DNA of 64,000 nt, from assembly GCF_033568475.1 (NCBI RefSeq), contig NC_133120.1, positions 50,151,751 to 50,215,750 on the forward strand, in the 5' to 3' direction. Of the stretch, positions 45,901-57,900 are shown piece by piece (positions within the stretch are counted from its first letter, which is position 1; each line of letters opens with the position of its first letter). The position numbers and the translations under genes are program-made. Below the pieces are notes generated by a model. It was not told the DNA's origin. It made no database searches and saw only the letters and a list, made by a program, of their open reading frames with translations. The stretch comes from Henckelia pumila. Its lineage: Eukaryota; Streptophyta; Magnoliopsida; Lamiales; Gesneriaceae.

Positions 45901-48900
45901 CTATCAAGTGAATGCAACCAGTACTTGGGAGAAAATGGGATACACCATCAAACCTCTTGTGTCAATACACCAAAACAAAATGGGGTGGCAGAGAGAAAAA
46001 ATCGTCATTTGTTAGAAGTTGCTAGGTCCCTTATGTTCAGTAGCTCCATTCCTAATTTCTATTAGGGGGAGGCGATTCTCACATCTACCTATCTGATAAA
46101 CACTTTACCCTCGAAAACACTCAAATTCAAAACTCCTTTGAGTGCTCTAACTGCCAGTTTTCCCAACCTTAATCTTTTCAGCTCTTTATCCCCAAAAATC
46201 TTTGGTTGTACTGTTTTTGTCCACAACAAACAGCCAAACCGAAGTAAACTTGATCCCAAGGCATTCAAGTGTGTTTTTGTAGGATACTCCCCAACCCAGA
46301 AAGGATACAAGTGCTACTCACCTTCACAAAAAAAGTTCTGTCTCTTTGGATGTCACTTTCTTTGAAAATAATTTTTTCTACTCTCGCTCTCCTCTCCAGG
46401 GGAAAAATAACGACGAGAATAGTATTTGGGATCCTACTGTATCGTTACCCATATCAGAAGATGTGTCTCCTCTTATAAATTCAGCTCCTATACTTGTTTC
46501 AAGTCCTATCCAGATTCATGAACAGGGGAGAGAAGTACATGAGGAGGTAGTTTCAAGGAAACCTCTTCAGACCTACTCTCGCAAACCAAAGCCTTCTCAG
46601 CACAACCAATCATCGATCCTAGAATTGGAACCAGTAGTTTGCAAAGATTTGGAACTTCCAATTGCACAAAGGAAAGGGGTAAGATCTTGTACTATGCATT
46701 CTATTGCAAATTTTCTAACTTGTAAAAGGTTGTCTCCTGTTTTTAAGGCCTTTACAGCAAAAATTGACAGTGTGAAAATTCCCAAAAATATTGATGATGC
46801 TTTGAAAGATAAAAAATGGGAAAGTGCTGTACTGGAAGAAATGACAGCTTTGCATGAGAATGAAACATGGGATATAGTGGATCTACCCAAGGATAAGAAA
46901 GTGGTTGGAAGTAAATGGTTGTTTACCCTAAAGTATAGGGCTGATGGAGAAGTTGAAAGATACAAAGCTCGGTTGGTGGCCCAAGGGTTTACTCAAACAT
47001 ATGGTATAGACTACGAAGAAACATTTGCTCCAGTGGCAAAATTCAATTCAATACGTGTGTTGTTGTCTCTTGCTGCAAACTTGGATTGGGAATTGCACCA
47101 GCTAGATGTAAAAAATGCGTTCCTGAATGGTCACCTTGATAAGGAGGTGTATATGAAGATTCCACCTGGTTTCCAGTCAGAACATGAGCAAGGGAAAGTT
47201 TGTAAGCTTCGAAAATCATTGTATGGGTTGAAACAATCCCCACGAGCGTGGTTCACTCGATTTAGCTCCACTCTCATGCGACTGGGATATAGTCAAGGAA
47301 AGGCTGATCATACTTTTTTCATCAAAGCAGGAGAAGGTGGAAAAAAGGCCATCCTCATTGTGTATGTGGTTGATATCATAATTACAGGTGATGACAGTGT
47401 TGAGATTCTTCAGCTCAAAGGAAAATTGAGGAAATAATTTGAAATAAAAGATTTAAGATCCTTAAAGTATTTTCTTGGCATGGAGATAGCTCGAAGTAAG
47501 ATGGTATCTTCATTTCTCAAAGGAAATACACTCTTGATTTGTTGCAAGAAACTGGAAAATTGGGTTGCAAACCGGCAGGAACACCCTTGGAAAAAAATTG
47601 GAAGAGCAGCATTAAGGAGAATGAACCTTATGCAGACATTGGTAGATACCAACGCTTGGTTGGCAGACTAATATACTTATCTCTCACACGGCTTGATATC
47701 GCATATGCCGTCAGTGTGGTAAGTCAGTACATGCATTCTCCAACTCAAAGTCATCTACAAGCAATGAATCATATTTTAAGATATCTCAAAGGAACTCCTG
47801 GCCGAGGACTTATGCTCTTAAAAAATAATAATAACCGAAGCATTGAGGCATATGCTGATGCCGATTGGGCTGGAAGTGATGACTGTAAGTCAACTTCTTG
47901 TTTTTGCTCGAAGTTGTGGGGAAATTTGTTTACATGGAGAAGCAAGAAACAAACCGTGGTAGCAAGAAGTAGTGCCGAGGCTGAATATCGAGCTATTGCA
48001 CAAGGGATGTGTGAAGTTATTTGGCTACAATGGTTAATGCAAGACTTGAGAATTACTATCAGCTCACCTATCAAGTTGTACAGTGACAGTAAATCTGCTA
48101 TCAGCATTGTGCACAACCCAGTCCAGCATGACCGAATGAAACATGTAAGGATAGACCAAAGTTTTATTAAGGATGAAATGGAAGGAGACATTAAATTATC
48201 CTATATCTCCTCTTGTGATCAAAAAGCTGATATCCTAACCAAGAGTCTCACAAAGCCAAGTCATGAAAATCTTCGTAGCAAGCTTGGAATGAGAGATATC
48301 TATTCCTAAGCTTGAGGGGGAATGTTGAAGGTTTCAGAAATATTTAGGAGATATTGTAGATACTAATTTGTATAGTTTCCTTTGTGTGAATTATCTAGAA
48401 TAGGAAATTATCTTGAGATCAATTAGTGATTTTATTACTTTTTATTATGATTATGTAACTTGTATAAAGGCTGTATTTTTCAGTAGAAATAATAAGAATG
48501 TTTTACGCAATTCTTCTTGTTTCATTTATTTGCACTTTTCTAGATTGTATATATTGTATGAAGCTTCTTTAGACATAACATTATTTAATTACATATATTA
48601 CACAAAAAATTTTGACTATTTGTAATTACATTGCATGATTATACATAATTGCCTATTAAAAATTGCTAAAAAAATTCAACCACCTAGGCGGCCGAGGCGG
48701 TAGGCGGTCACTGACCGCCCCGCCACCGCCTCCCGCCATTTACAACATTGCGTTAAAGTAATGATCTTAGAATGGCCCCAAACATCATTATGTATTAGGT
48801 GAAATGAAACACAGTATGGTTTGCTTTTGTAAAAATTACGATGACTTTTAGCCAATAAGCAAGTTTCACAGACACAAGCCAAAGAATGACAAACTATTCT

Positions 48901-51900
48901 CTTAAATAAATCTGGAAATAAATATTTTAAATAGGAAAAACTTGGATGTCCTAGTCTATTATGCCAAATCATTATTTTTTTTTTGATCAGAAACACGAAT
49001 ATTATTATTATTAATAGTTAAAGACCTTAAAATACAAGGTGTGGACCAGTGGTCCACTAATCCTCAACAGAGGGTTCAAGGTTAATCTAGCTCAATGCTA
49101 AGCTCCAATCCCTATACAAGTCTGAAATCGCAAAAGATTGAAATTCATCTATATTATGTAACCAAGTTGATCCTCTCAACTTAATCTTGTCTCAACTAAC
49201 TCCAATCGAATCTTCTACGTCTTCAAAGATTCTTCTGTTTCTTTCTAACCACACCATCCAACAGACGCAATGCACTAAAACCCTCCAAATAATTTTCCCC
49301 CTCGTTCCTATTGACCATCCCAAATCTGCTGCAAACAGCTCCCTCGTGGTACTTGGTGTCATCCATGACAGACCCAAGTCCTGCAGCAGCAGCCACCATA
49401 AGGAGCTTGTGTATGTGCAGTGAACCAACAAATGATCTTGACTCTCTTCCCCTTGTTTGCACAGTACACACCAATTCGGGCTTAAGGAGCAGTTCGGAAA
49501 CCTCCTTTGAATCACATCACAAGTCGGCAATCTTCTCAACGCTGCTGTCCATGTGAATACCTTAACCTTAGAGGGAATCTTGGCCTTCCAGATTGTGTGA
49601 AAAAGATCGAACTTAGGAAACAAATCATCCGAGAAAAAAGAATCAAAGAAAGATTTCACCGAAAACACACATGAATCATCCCACTTCCACCTCCGAATGT
49701 CCTCTCTCCCTCCACTAAGCTAACCTTGCCCAAAACTTCCAGCAAACTAATTAACTCACCCATCTCCTCATCCCTAAGATCACGACGAAGATGCAAATCC
49801 CAAGAAAGAGAATTGAACGAAGAGGAGGACTCCCTAGAAAGAAAATGCGAAATGGATTTATTATGAGCTCTAGAGAACTTAAAAAGCGAAGGAAAAAGAA
49901 TCTGAAAAGAGAATTGCCCTTCCCAATAATCCTCCCAGAACCTAATTCTATCTCCCCCCTTAACCACTAACCTCACGGATTGAATAAAATCCGGATAAAT
50001 CCTAGAGATGAACTTCCAGGGACTCCGAAAAGTGTTATGCCTCGCCATTCCCGCGTCTCATCCATTTTCTTGCATGCCGTATTCGCTGACTACAATCCTC
50101 TTCCACAACGTATTCCCCTCCTCAGAGAAACGCCACCACCATTTACCCAACAAAGCCTTATTCCTTAAACGAATATTGCCGATCCCCATACCTCCCCTAC
50201 TCTTTGGAGAGCTAACCTTCTCCCAAGTTACCAAGTGGCAGTGTTTGTCCCCGTCCGGCCCATCCCACAAAAAATTCCTCATTAACTTCTCCATGGACTC
50301 CGCCACCTCCCTAGGGATTTTGAATATCGACAGCTGATACAACGGAATGGCATTCATCACCGCCGAAATCAAGGTTAGTCTCCCTCCTCTCGATAGAAAG
50401 GATTTCTTCCAACTCGCTAACTTTTTTGACATTTTGAACAACACCGGCTCCCAAAAGGATACCTTGAGTGGGCTTCCTCCTAAAGGTACCCCCAGGTAAA
50501 GAATTGGCCAAGACTCCAGCCCACAGCCGAACTCTCTAGCCATCTCCACTTCCTCTGCGGCCTTGCGGCCTCACAATTAATGCTCAACAAAACACTCTTT
50601 TCTAAATGGATCTTCAAACCCGACATTTCACAAAAAGAAACCAGAATGTCCTTCAAAAATCTTAGTTGTCCTCCGTCCTTCACAAAAAATAATGAGTCAT
50701 CTGTGAATTGTATGTGAGAAACCTCGACTCCTTCTCTACCTATATCCCAGCCTTGAATAAGGTTCATGGCCTTAGCCTTGTCCATCAGTCTAGCCAAAAC
50801 ATCAGCCACCAAGTTAAAAAGAAAGGGAGATAGAGAATCTCCCTGTCTTAATCCTTTTTCTCCTATTATTTTGCCTGAAGGCCTGTCATTGATAAGAATC
50901 GAGTAGTTGACGTTGTCAACGCAGCCTTTGATCCACCTTCTCCACCTCTCACGAAATCCCTTTTTCATTAGTACAAAATCCAAAAATCTCAAGTCCACAT
51001 TATCGTATGCTTTCTTGAAATCAGCTTTAAAAGCCCATCCTCTCTTCTTCTTCTTCAATCTGAACTCGTCTACCATCTCATTAGCAATGAGACAGCAGTC
51101 GAGAATCTGTCTCCCTTTAATGAAAGCTCTTTCCAGAGCATGCAATGGACTTCGGTAATTGTGTATCAAGAATGTAGAGGCCTCCTGACTCATGTCCTTT
51201 ACCAATAATCTTCTTCGTCGTAAGATCCTGAAATAGACAGTAATTTGGAAAGAATGAGACAGAGCAGTTGAGGGTACGAGTAAGTTTGCTGACAGAAATT
51301 AGATTAAAAGTCAACTGGGGTAAGCTTAAGACAGAATGCAAAGAAATCGAAGGAGTGGGAGTGATTTTGCCAGATCCTAAAACATGAGAGGTTGATCCAT
51401 CTGCTAAAGTAACTGTAGAATTGGAGCTATGTGACTGAAATGCAGAGAATAACTGAGAATTACCTGTCATATGATCTGTGGCACCAGAATCAATGACCCA
51501 CTTCGTGGATGAAGAAACAAGACATGCATTTGGTTTACCTGACTCAGCAATGGCGGTAATTGGGGTGGATGAGGACTTTAATGACTCTTGGTACTGAGAG
51601 AATTTGACATATTCATCAGCAGGAACCGTGACAAATTGCCCAGAAGTGCCATTTGTGGAAGCGATGTAGGCTGACTGTGGTTTCTTATTCTGCAATTTCC
51701 CGCAATCACGTTTCATATGTCCCGGCTTATGACAATAATGACAAACAATACCACGAAATTCCTGTCCTCGAGTGTCAAAATGTTTGTCATAGTTGCTTGA
51801 CCCTACTCCTTTACCACCATTCTTGTGCTGATATCTTCCAGATTCAGATATGTTATTTCGACTAACAAGAGCACTATTAAGTCCAACAGGTGGAGAGTTC

Positions 51901-54900
51901 TCTGTACGCAACACCCTACTAAAAGTATCCTGCAGAGATGAAATCTCAGAGCTGGAGAGAATCTGAGATTTAGCTGTCTCAAACTCATGTGGAAGCCCGG
52001 CCAAAAAACTCATTACGGCCATCTTCTCACGTTGATTTTGCTGTTCTTTTACATCAGCACTGAATGGTAATAACATGTTGAGTTCTTCATAAGTTCTTTT
52101 AAAATCCATGAAATAGGTTGTAAGAACCTATCTTGTTTTTCTGCACGATAAAAGGTTTTGCACACCTCATAAATACGAGAAATATTCCCTTTTCCAGAGT
52201 ACAAGAAATCCAGATATTCCATTAGTTCCTTCACAAATTCACAGTGATTAATTAGACCAATTACCTCACTTTCGATGGAGTTTCGTATCTGTAAAAATAA
52301 TCGAGCATCCTCTTTCAACCATGTCTGTTTTGACTCATCTGTAGGTGGGTTATCAACCATATGCTTATCCATATCAATGCTGCGCAGATAAAGACGAACT
52401 GTCTTACTCCAATCAAGATAATTAGAGCCATTTAGTTTATGTTCCGTGATTTTTGAGAACACAGGAACAACATCAGACACAACTACAGATTTCTTCTCAG
52501 CCATATAACCGAAGGGCAGCAAGAGTCAAAGGAAACTTTGAACCTTCTGCGTAAAAGGTCCCACACCTGAACTGATGCTGACCAAACCGAAAAGATTTCT
52601 GACAGCAGACGCATCGGTCTCGAATCTCTCAATCACGATTCACACGCAGGGATTCCGATGGCCGGAATCTAAGAACTGGCAGATCGACAAGTGACTCTTC
52701 CTACAATTTGTATTAGCTCTCTGATACCATGTTAAATTACAGCGTATATTGAGAAAGAATACATATCACTTGTATATTATTCATCTATCTCATACACGTA
52801 TATATATACAAAGTATCAGCCTATATTAGGAAATAGACTAATCAAATCTCTACAATCAATCCCTACAATCAAGGAGAATCATATCATATAATTCCTACAT
52901 ATATATACAATCTGTAACAGTTTTAAAGGTAGTAAATGATGCTATGAGGTGTGTAGAACATTTCCTAAACTTATTGCATCTTTTTCTGGTACACACACCC
53001 AACATCTACCAACACCAAATTCTGAAATTATTGACCAATCAATTCGATTCATAATTTCTCAAATTAGTTATTGAGTCACATTTAGACTCTGACTAGTCAA
53101 CTCGGTCAAATACTCTTTCAAATTAAATTATCTGGCATGAATAATTATTTTTATTTCAATATCTCAATAATTATTTAAAAATGTCAAAATTACCATAAAT
53201 AGTCAAACTCATTGACACGTGTATTTTGTAAATACACTCTATAACTCATTTGACAGTAATTATTATTTTATCAACTCAATAATTATTTTACTTGCCAATT
53301 AATTCGGTAGCTAATTTTTTGGGGCGTTGCAATATAATTCACCAACCAGGCCATTATCATGGAGTTTTCAGCATCCCAAACTGCATGACCGGCATCAGTC
53401 TTTTTTGGCTCTAAAATGTCACCGGTTAAATACCCGATCTTCCCTCTCCGCCTAATGTACATTTTAACTGACTGAGACCATCTGAGAAAGTTGTTCCCAT
53501 TGAGTTGAATTGTAGTTATTTGGACAGAGTGATTCAGTTGGAGGTTTGGACATATTAGGTTTGGTATTGGCAATAACTTCTTCAGACATGGCTAGATATA
53601 AAAAAAAAAACGGAGCAGAGTGAAATTCTTGAAAGTGAAGAACAGAGACCAATTACGTTGGCTCTGGTATCATGTAGATTATGCAGGGACGGATATATTT
53701 TTATTGACATTCAAGCCTCTTTATAGATACAATACAACCTATATATTAGGAAAAGCATAAATAAGGTAATGTAAATATACAGTTAAACAATCCCTATAAT
53801 TACAGAATATACAATCAAATAAATCTCCTACAAATGTGGAATGTGATTTGCCTTGATTTGATCGTTATTCTCAACAGGACTAGGCCAATACTTTCTTACT
53901 AGAAACATCATCGGATCTGCTTGCCTCTTAGCTTCATTTCAAGTGAGCCTATGACTATCAACGAGTCTCAATCTTTAGATGCATTATTTCTAAGGTTTTC
54001 CGTTGACATGCTTCTAGTCATTCTCATAGGTGATATATAAAATTATAAATCTTCTACTGTTCTGCATCATCCTTGATGAGCTTTGTAGAATGAGTCGTGA
54101 TTGGTGACGGAAACATCATCGGATCTCTATTTAGATATCACATAACTTGTGTATTACCTTAATTTCCGCCTACAACTTTTTCTCTCTATAGTGGATCAAT
54201 TGGGAAGAGCAACCTAAATCAGAGGACTTTTTGGACGAGTAGGATACTGGTGGGGCTTAAGATGGGATGCCGTTTATTTTACAAGGTTGAAATTCCTTTT
54301 TCAGTTTGTTTTGTGAATAAGGCGCGAACCACAACTGCCTAAAATTTTGCATACATAGGTAGGAACTTGTTATATGGACTCCACGCTCCTAATTTGAAAC
54401 CATAATAGGGGAGTCCACCTAAAGAACATCACACCCAGTAGAATTCTGCACATAAGTTGGAGAAGGAATGCTGTGCGATTTAGGGCAATGAGTTACTGGA
54501 CTAGCCAGCCAGGCGACACAAAACCTTTTAAACATCAAGGCGAGCTCTTGGGCTGTATGGTATGGACTGGGAGAGGCTGCTAGAATGACTAGACTGGTGA
54601 GAAGAGTTTAAACTCAAGTCCAGTGAGAATGGATTTGTTAGTTGTCTCACATTGGTTGAATAAAAATCCTGCAAGTTACACATATGGACTTGGACAAACC
54701 TCTCCAATTGAGCTAGCTTTTGGGGTTGAGATAGGCTCAAGTTCATAATATTAACATGGTATCAGAGCCAGGTTTCACTGCTATGTGATGGACTGTTCAT
54801 AGTTGGACCACCCATTATATTGTAAACTTCTCGCTCCATATGTCCATTGTATTATAAACTTCACGCTCCAGACATTCACTCCTGGGCGTGAAGGGAGTAA

Positions 54901-57900
54901 ATTAGTTGTCGTACATTGATTGGATAGAGTTTTTGGGAGTTGTATATATGCACTTGAACAACCCTCCCCCCCTTGAGCTAGCTTTTCGGTTGAGTTAGGT
55001 TCAAGTCCATCAGCTTAACATGGTATCAGAGCACAAACCCACCGTTATGCGTTGGATTGCCCATAGTAAGGTCACCCGCTGTCTTGTAAACTTCATGCTC
55101 CAGATGTTCATTCTTGGACGTGAGGGGATATGTTAGTTGTCTCACGTCGGTTAGATAAAAATGTTGGTAGTTGCATTTATGGACTTCGACAATCATCTTC
55201 CTTGAGCTAGCTTTTGGGACTGAGTTAGGCTCTAATGTTAACAGGATTTTAACTGTAGCACTTAGACCAACATTAGTGTAATTTTTAGGCCCAAAAGCTA
55301 TGGCGACTGGCTAAAGCCTCTTTGCTCTTGATGTAGTTGTTACTTTATTCCGGATGCCTGTGCATGAGCATTTTATGTTGTGTTCTTCCCCAATGCACAT
55401 AAACTCATGCGCAAGTAAATGAAGAACACAAGAGAAATAGATATGATTGTATTGCAAAAATGAAAAGAAACATAGAGTAAGTCACTCTGTGCAACTTTCT
55501 CTCCAGCTAAGTGCTAGCCACTTTTTCACACCATCTCTAACTGAATACTCCTTTATACAACTTCTCTTTCTTATATACCCTCACCTCCTTCACGTGTATT
55601 CCTTTTCGATCTCCTTACATACACATTAACAATCTTGGGTTTTTCTTGTCCGCTTCGACATGGGCTCTACTAGTTTGAACTCCCACTCCCCGAGCCCAAT
55701 GGATATTTATTCATAACATCTTTGGCCTCCTCAAAAATTGCTTTGTCCTCGAGGCGAAAATCAGGAAATTGTGCGGAGAAATCAGCTAAGGTCTCCCACG
55801 CGGCGTCCTCTTCCGATCTTCCTTTCTATTTCACGAGTAGTTGCTTAGTCAGATCTCCATTTAACCATTTAATTCACCTTGTTACCACGTAATCTGGTTC
55901 GAACGCCATTAACATGTCTGAATCCAACTCCTGAGGTAATCTTGCCTCGCCTCACTCCTTCCTCATTGCTTTTTTAAAACATGAAACATGAAAAACTGGG
56001 TCCACCTTAGACGCTTCCGGTAATTGTAAGTGATATGCCACCTTTCCCACTTTCTTTACAACCTTAAATGAACCGTAAACCTTGCTGCCAGCTTCTGAGA
56101 TAACCTTGTACAAACTGATGCTTGGCGGTACGGAGACAACTTCAAATAGACCATATCCCCGACCTGAAAATGAATCTCCTGCCTATGCTGATTAGCATAC
56201 TTTGACATATGTTATTAAGCCCTCGCAAGATTAAATTTGAGCCGCCTCAAGAGCTCATCTCTGTCCCAAAGTGCCAGGGACACAGCTGCTACCACCGTCT
56301 CGCCAGGGAGAAAACGGATTGTTGCTGGTGGTTTGCGTCCGTAGACCACCTCAAAAGGACTTAATCCCGCAGTAGTTTGGTAAGAAGTGTTATACCAGAA
56401 TTCTGCCCAATGTGTAACCATTGTGACCAAAGCTTCGGCTGCTTCCAACAAAAACACCGCAAATACGTTTCAACACACTTATTCAATGCTTCACTTTGGC
56501 CATCGGTTTCAGGATGATACGCGGTACTCATTTTGAGTTGCGTACCTTGTGTCTAAAAAGATAGGACCAAAATAAGCTCATAAACACGGGATCTCTGTCA
56601 CTCATGATCGTTTTTGGAACCCGTGTAGCTTCACCACATTCTTAGTAAAGAGATCAGCCACCGTTCTTGTTGTGTAGGGGTGTTTCAGCAACATAAAATG
56701 TTCGTATTTGGACAGTCTATCAAGCACCACGAAATTACATCATACCCTTTTGACTTCGGCAGCACTGTGATGAAATCTGTGGCCACGTCCCAAATCACCT
56801 CTGGAATGTGCAGAGGTTGCAACAAGCCTGCTGGGGAGGTGGCCTCATACTTATGTTTCTGGCAAACTGCACATTCGGCGACAAACTTATTCACATCCTG
56901 CCGCATCCCCTTCAATATGTTCTGAGTGCTCCGAGTGGCCTCCCACGGGTGTGGCATGAAATTCATTCAACAATTTAGGAACCCACATTGAAGTCTGAGG
57001 AATAACTACTCTGCTTTGATGCAACAAGCAATCATTGATTATGGAGTGATGTTTGTTGTCCAGTGTCCCCAGCTTCACTTTATCAAGAATGTCTTTTAAC
57101 TTTGGATCCTCTGTAACAGCCTTCTTTACATCTTCTATCTCCACCCATTCGGTTTTTGTAACTGCCGCTAGTTCCCCAAGTTCTTCCCGTCAAGGTAAAG
57201 CATATGCCGCTCCATTTTCAGCATCTGCCTTGTGTTTGATCTCAAACTCATACCCAAGTAGTTTGGCCAACCAATATTGCTGGTCCGGAGTCGTAATTCG
57301 TTGTTGTAATAGACTCTATAGGGGCTTGTGATCCGTGATAACCACGAATTTGCGGTCTACTAAGTTAACGCCATGAGTTCTCTCTCATATGCTCGCTTAG
57401 CTAATGCTCTTTCTGCCAATGCTTTGCTCTAGTAAGCCAAGGGTCTGCCCTCTTGGGTTAATACAACACCCAACCCCAGCCCTGACGCTTTACTCTCCAC
57501 CGCAAACTCTTGGCAAAAGTCAGGCATCCGCAGTACTGGAGCGGTGCTAAGAACTTGCTTCAACCCTTCAAAAGCTTCATCTGCCTTGTTTTGGCAAAAT
57601 TGGTTCTTTTTTTAGTAAATCCGTTGATGGCCGTGCTATCTTCCCATAATCTCTAATAAATTTTCTGTAATACCCTGTCAATCCCAGGAACCCCCTCAAA
57701 GACTTTATATTCTGCGTTCTCGTTTATTGACTAACACTCATAATTTTCTTTTGATCCACTTGAACCCCTTGTCCACTGATGATGTGCCCTAGATACCCCA
57801 CCTGATGCAACCCAAAGGAACACTTCTTTTTATTCGAACACTTCTTTTTATTCAGAACAAGTGCATTGGCCTTCAGGATTCCCAACACAATTTCCACATG

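Larger units (their letters stand above)
44022..48524 (+). mobile_element. Ty1/copia element (copia Z), complete with both LTRs
   Basis: LTRs of 202 bp each (44022-44223 and 48323-48524) differ at about six positions; both start TGTTGAAG and end CTTGTTTCA. The perfect 5-bp target duplication is TTTAT (44017-44021 and 48525-48529). The primer site TGGTATCAAAGCC starts at 44224; the polypurine tract TTGAGGGGGAA precedes the right LTR. The uninterrupted site TATATATTTATTTGCAC exists in the second hAT-like copy (about 60650), which proves the insertion. The pol region is nearly complete but broken in several places. Confidence 0.92.
43588..48750. mobile_element. GCGG-rich hAT-like non-autonomous element, copy 1, with copia Z inside
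   Basis: Left end CAGTGTTCTAAATGGCGG; right end, reversed, CAATGTTGTAAATGGCGG. 8-bp flanks are TATTAAAG (43580-43587) and CGTTAAAG (48751-48758), differing as CG versus TA. Removing the element joins copia Y sequence exactly in frame across integrase (KIIT then [10 protein letters not shown]). Without copia Z the element is about 650 bp, with repeated GGCGG and CGAGGCGG near both ends and no transposase. A second copy lies at 59683-60861. Confidence 0.8.
41024..53876 (-). mobile_element. Composite Ty1/copia element (copia X) with nested insertions
   Basis: LTRs at 41024-41374 and 53673-53876 start TGTAGATTA and end CTCAACA; a perfect 5-bp target duplication GGACT lies at 41019-41023 and 53877-53881. 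On the - strand the gag start is next to the right LTR, and RNase H and a polypurine tract are next to the left LTR. The middle contains another copia (Y) 5' LTR and gag-pro, a LINE, a hAT-like element holding a third copia (Z), and decayed pol. Reading frames of X and Y are heavily broken. Confidence 0.85.

Noticed and set aside
48676..48996. Frame of 106 codons ending in a GRLGG-type tail
   Set aside because: Only the part right of 48751 is copia Y; the tail is translation of the hAT-like element's GGCGG repeats.
53671..53876. A solo LTR independent of the left copia X LTR
   Set aside because: It matches 41024-41374 apart from the insertion there, and both carry the GGACT duplication, so they are a pair.
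54748..54770. TGGTATCAGAGC matches (also at 55021) as tRNA gene fragments
   Set aside because: They lie directly after LTR ends, which identifies them as retroelement primer-binding sites; no cloverleaf can be built around them.
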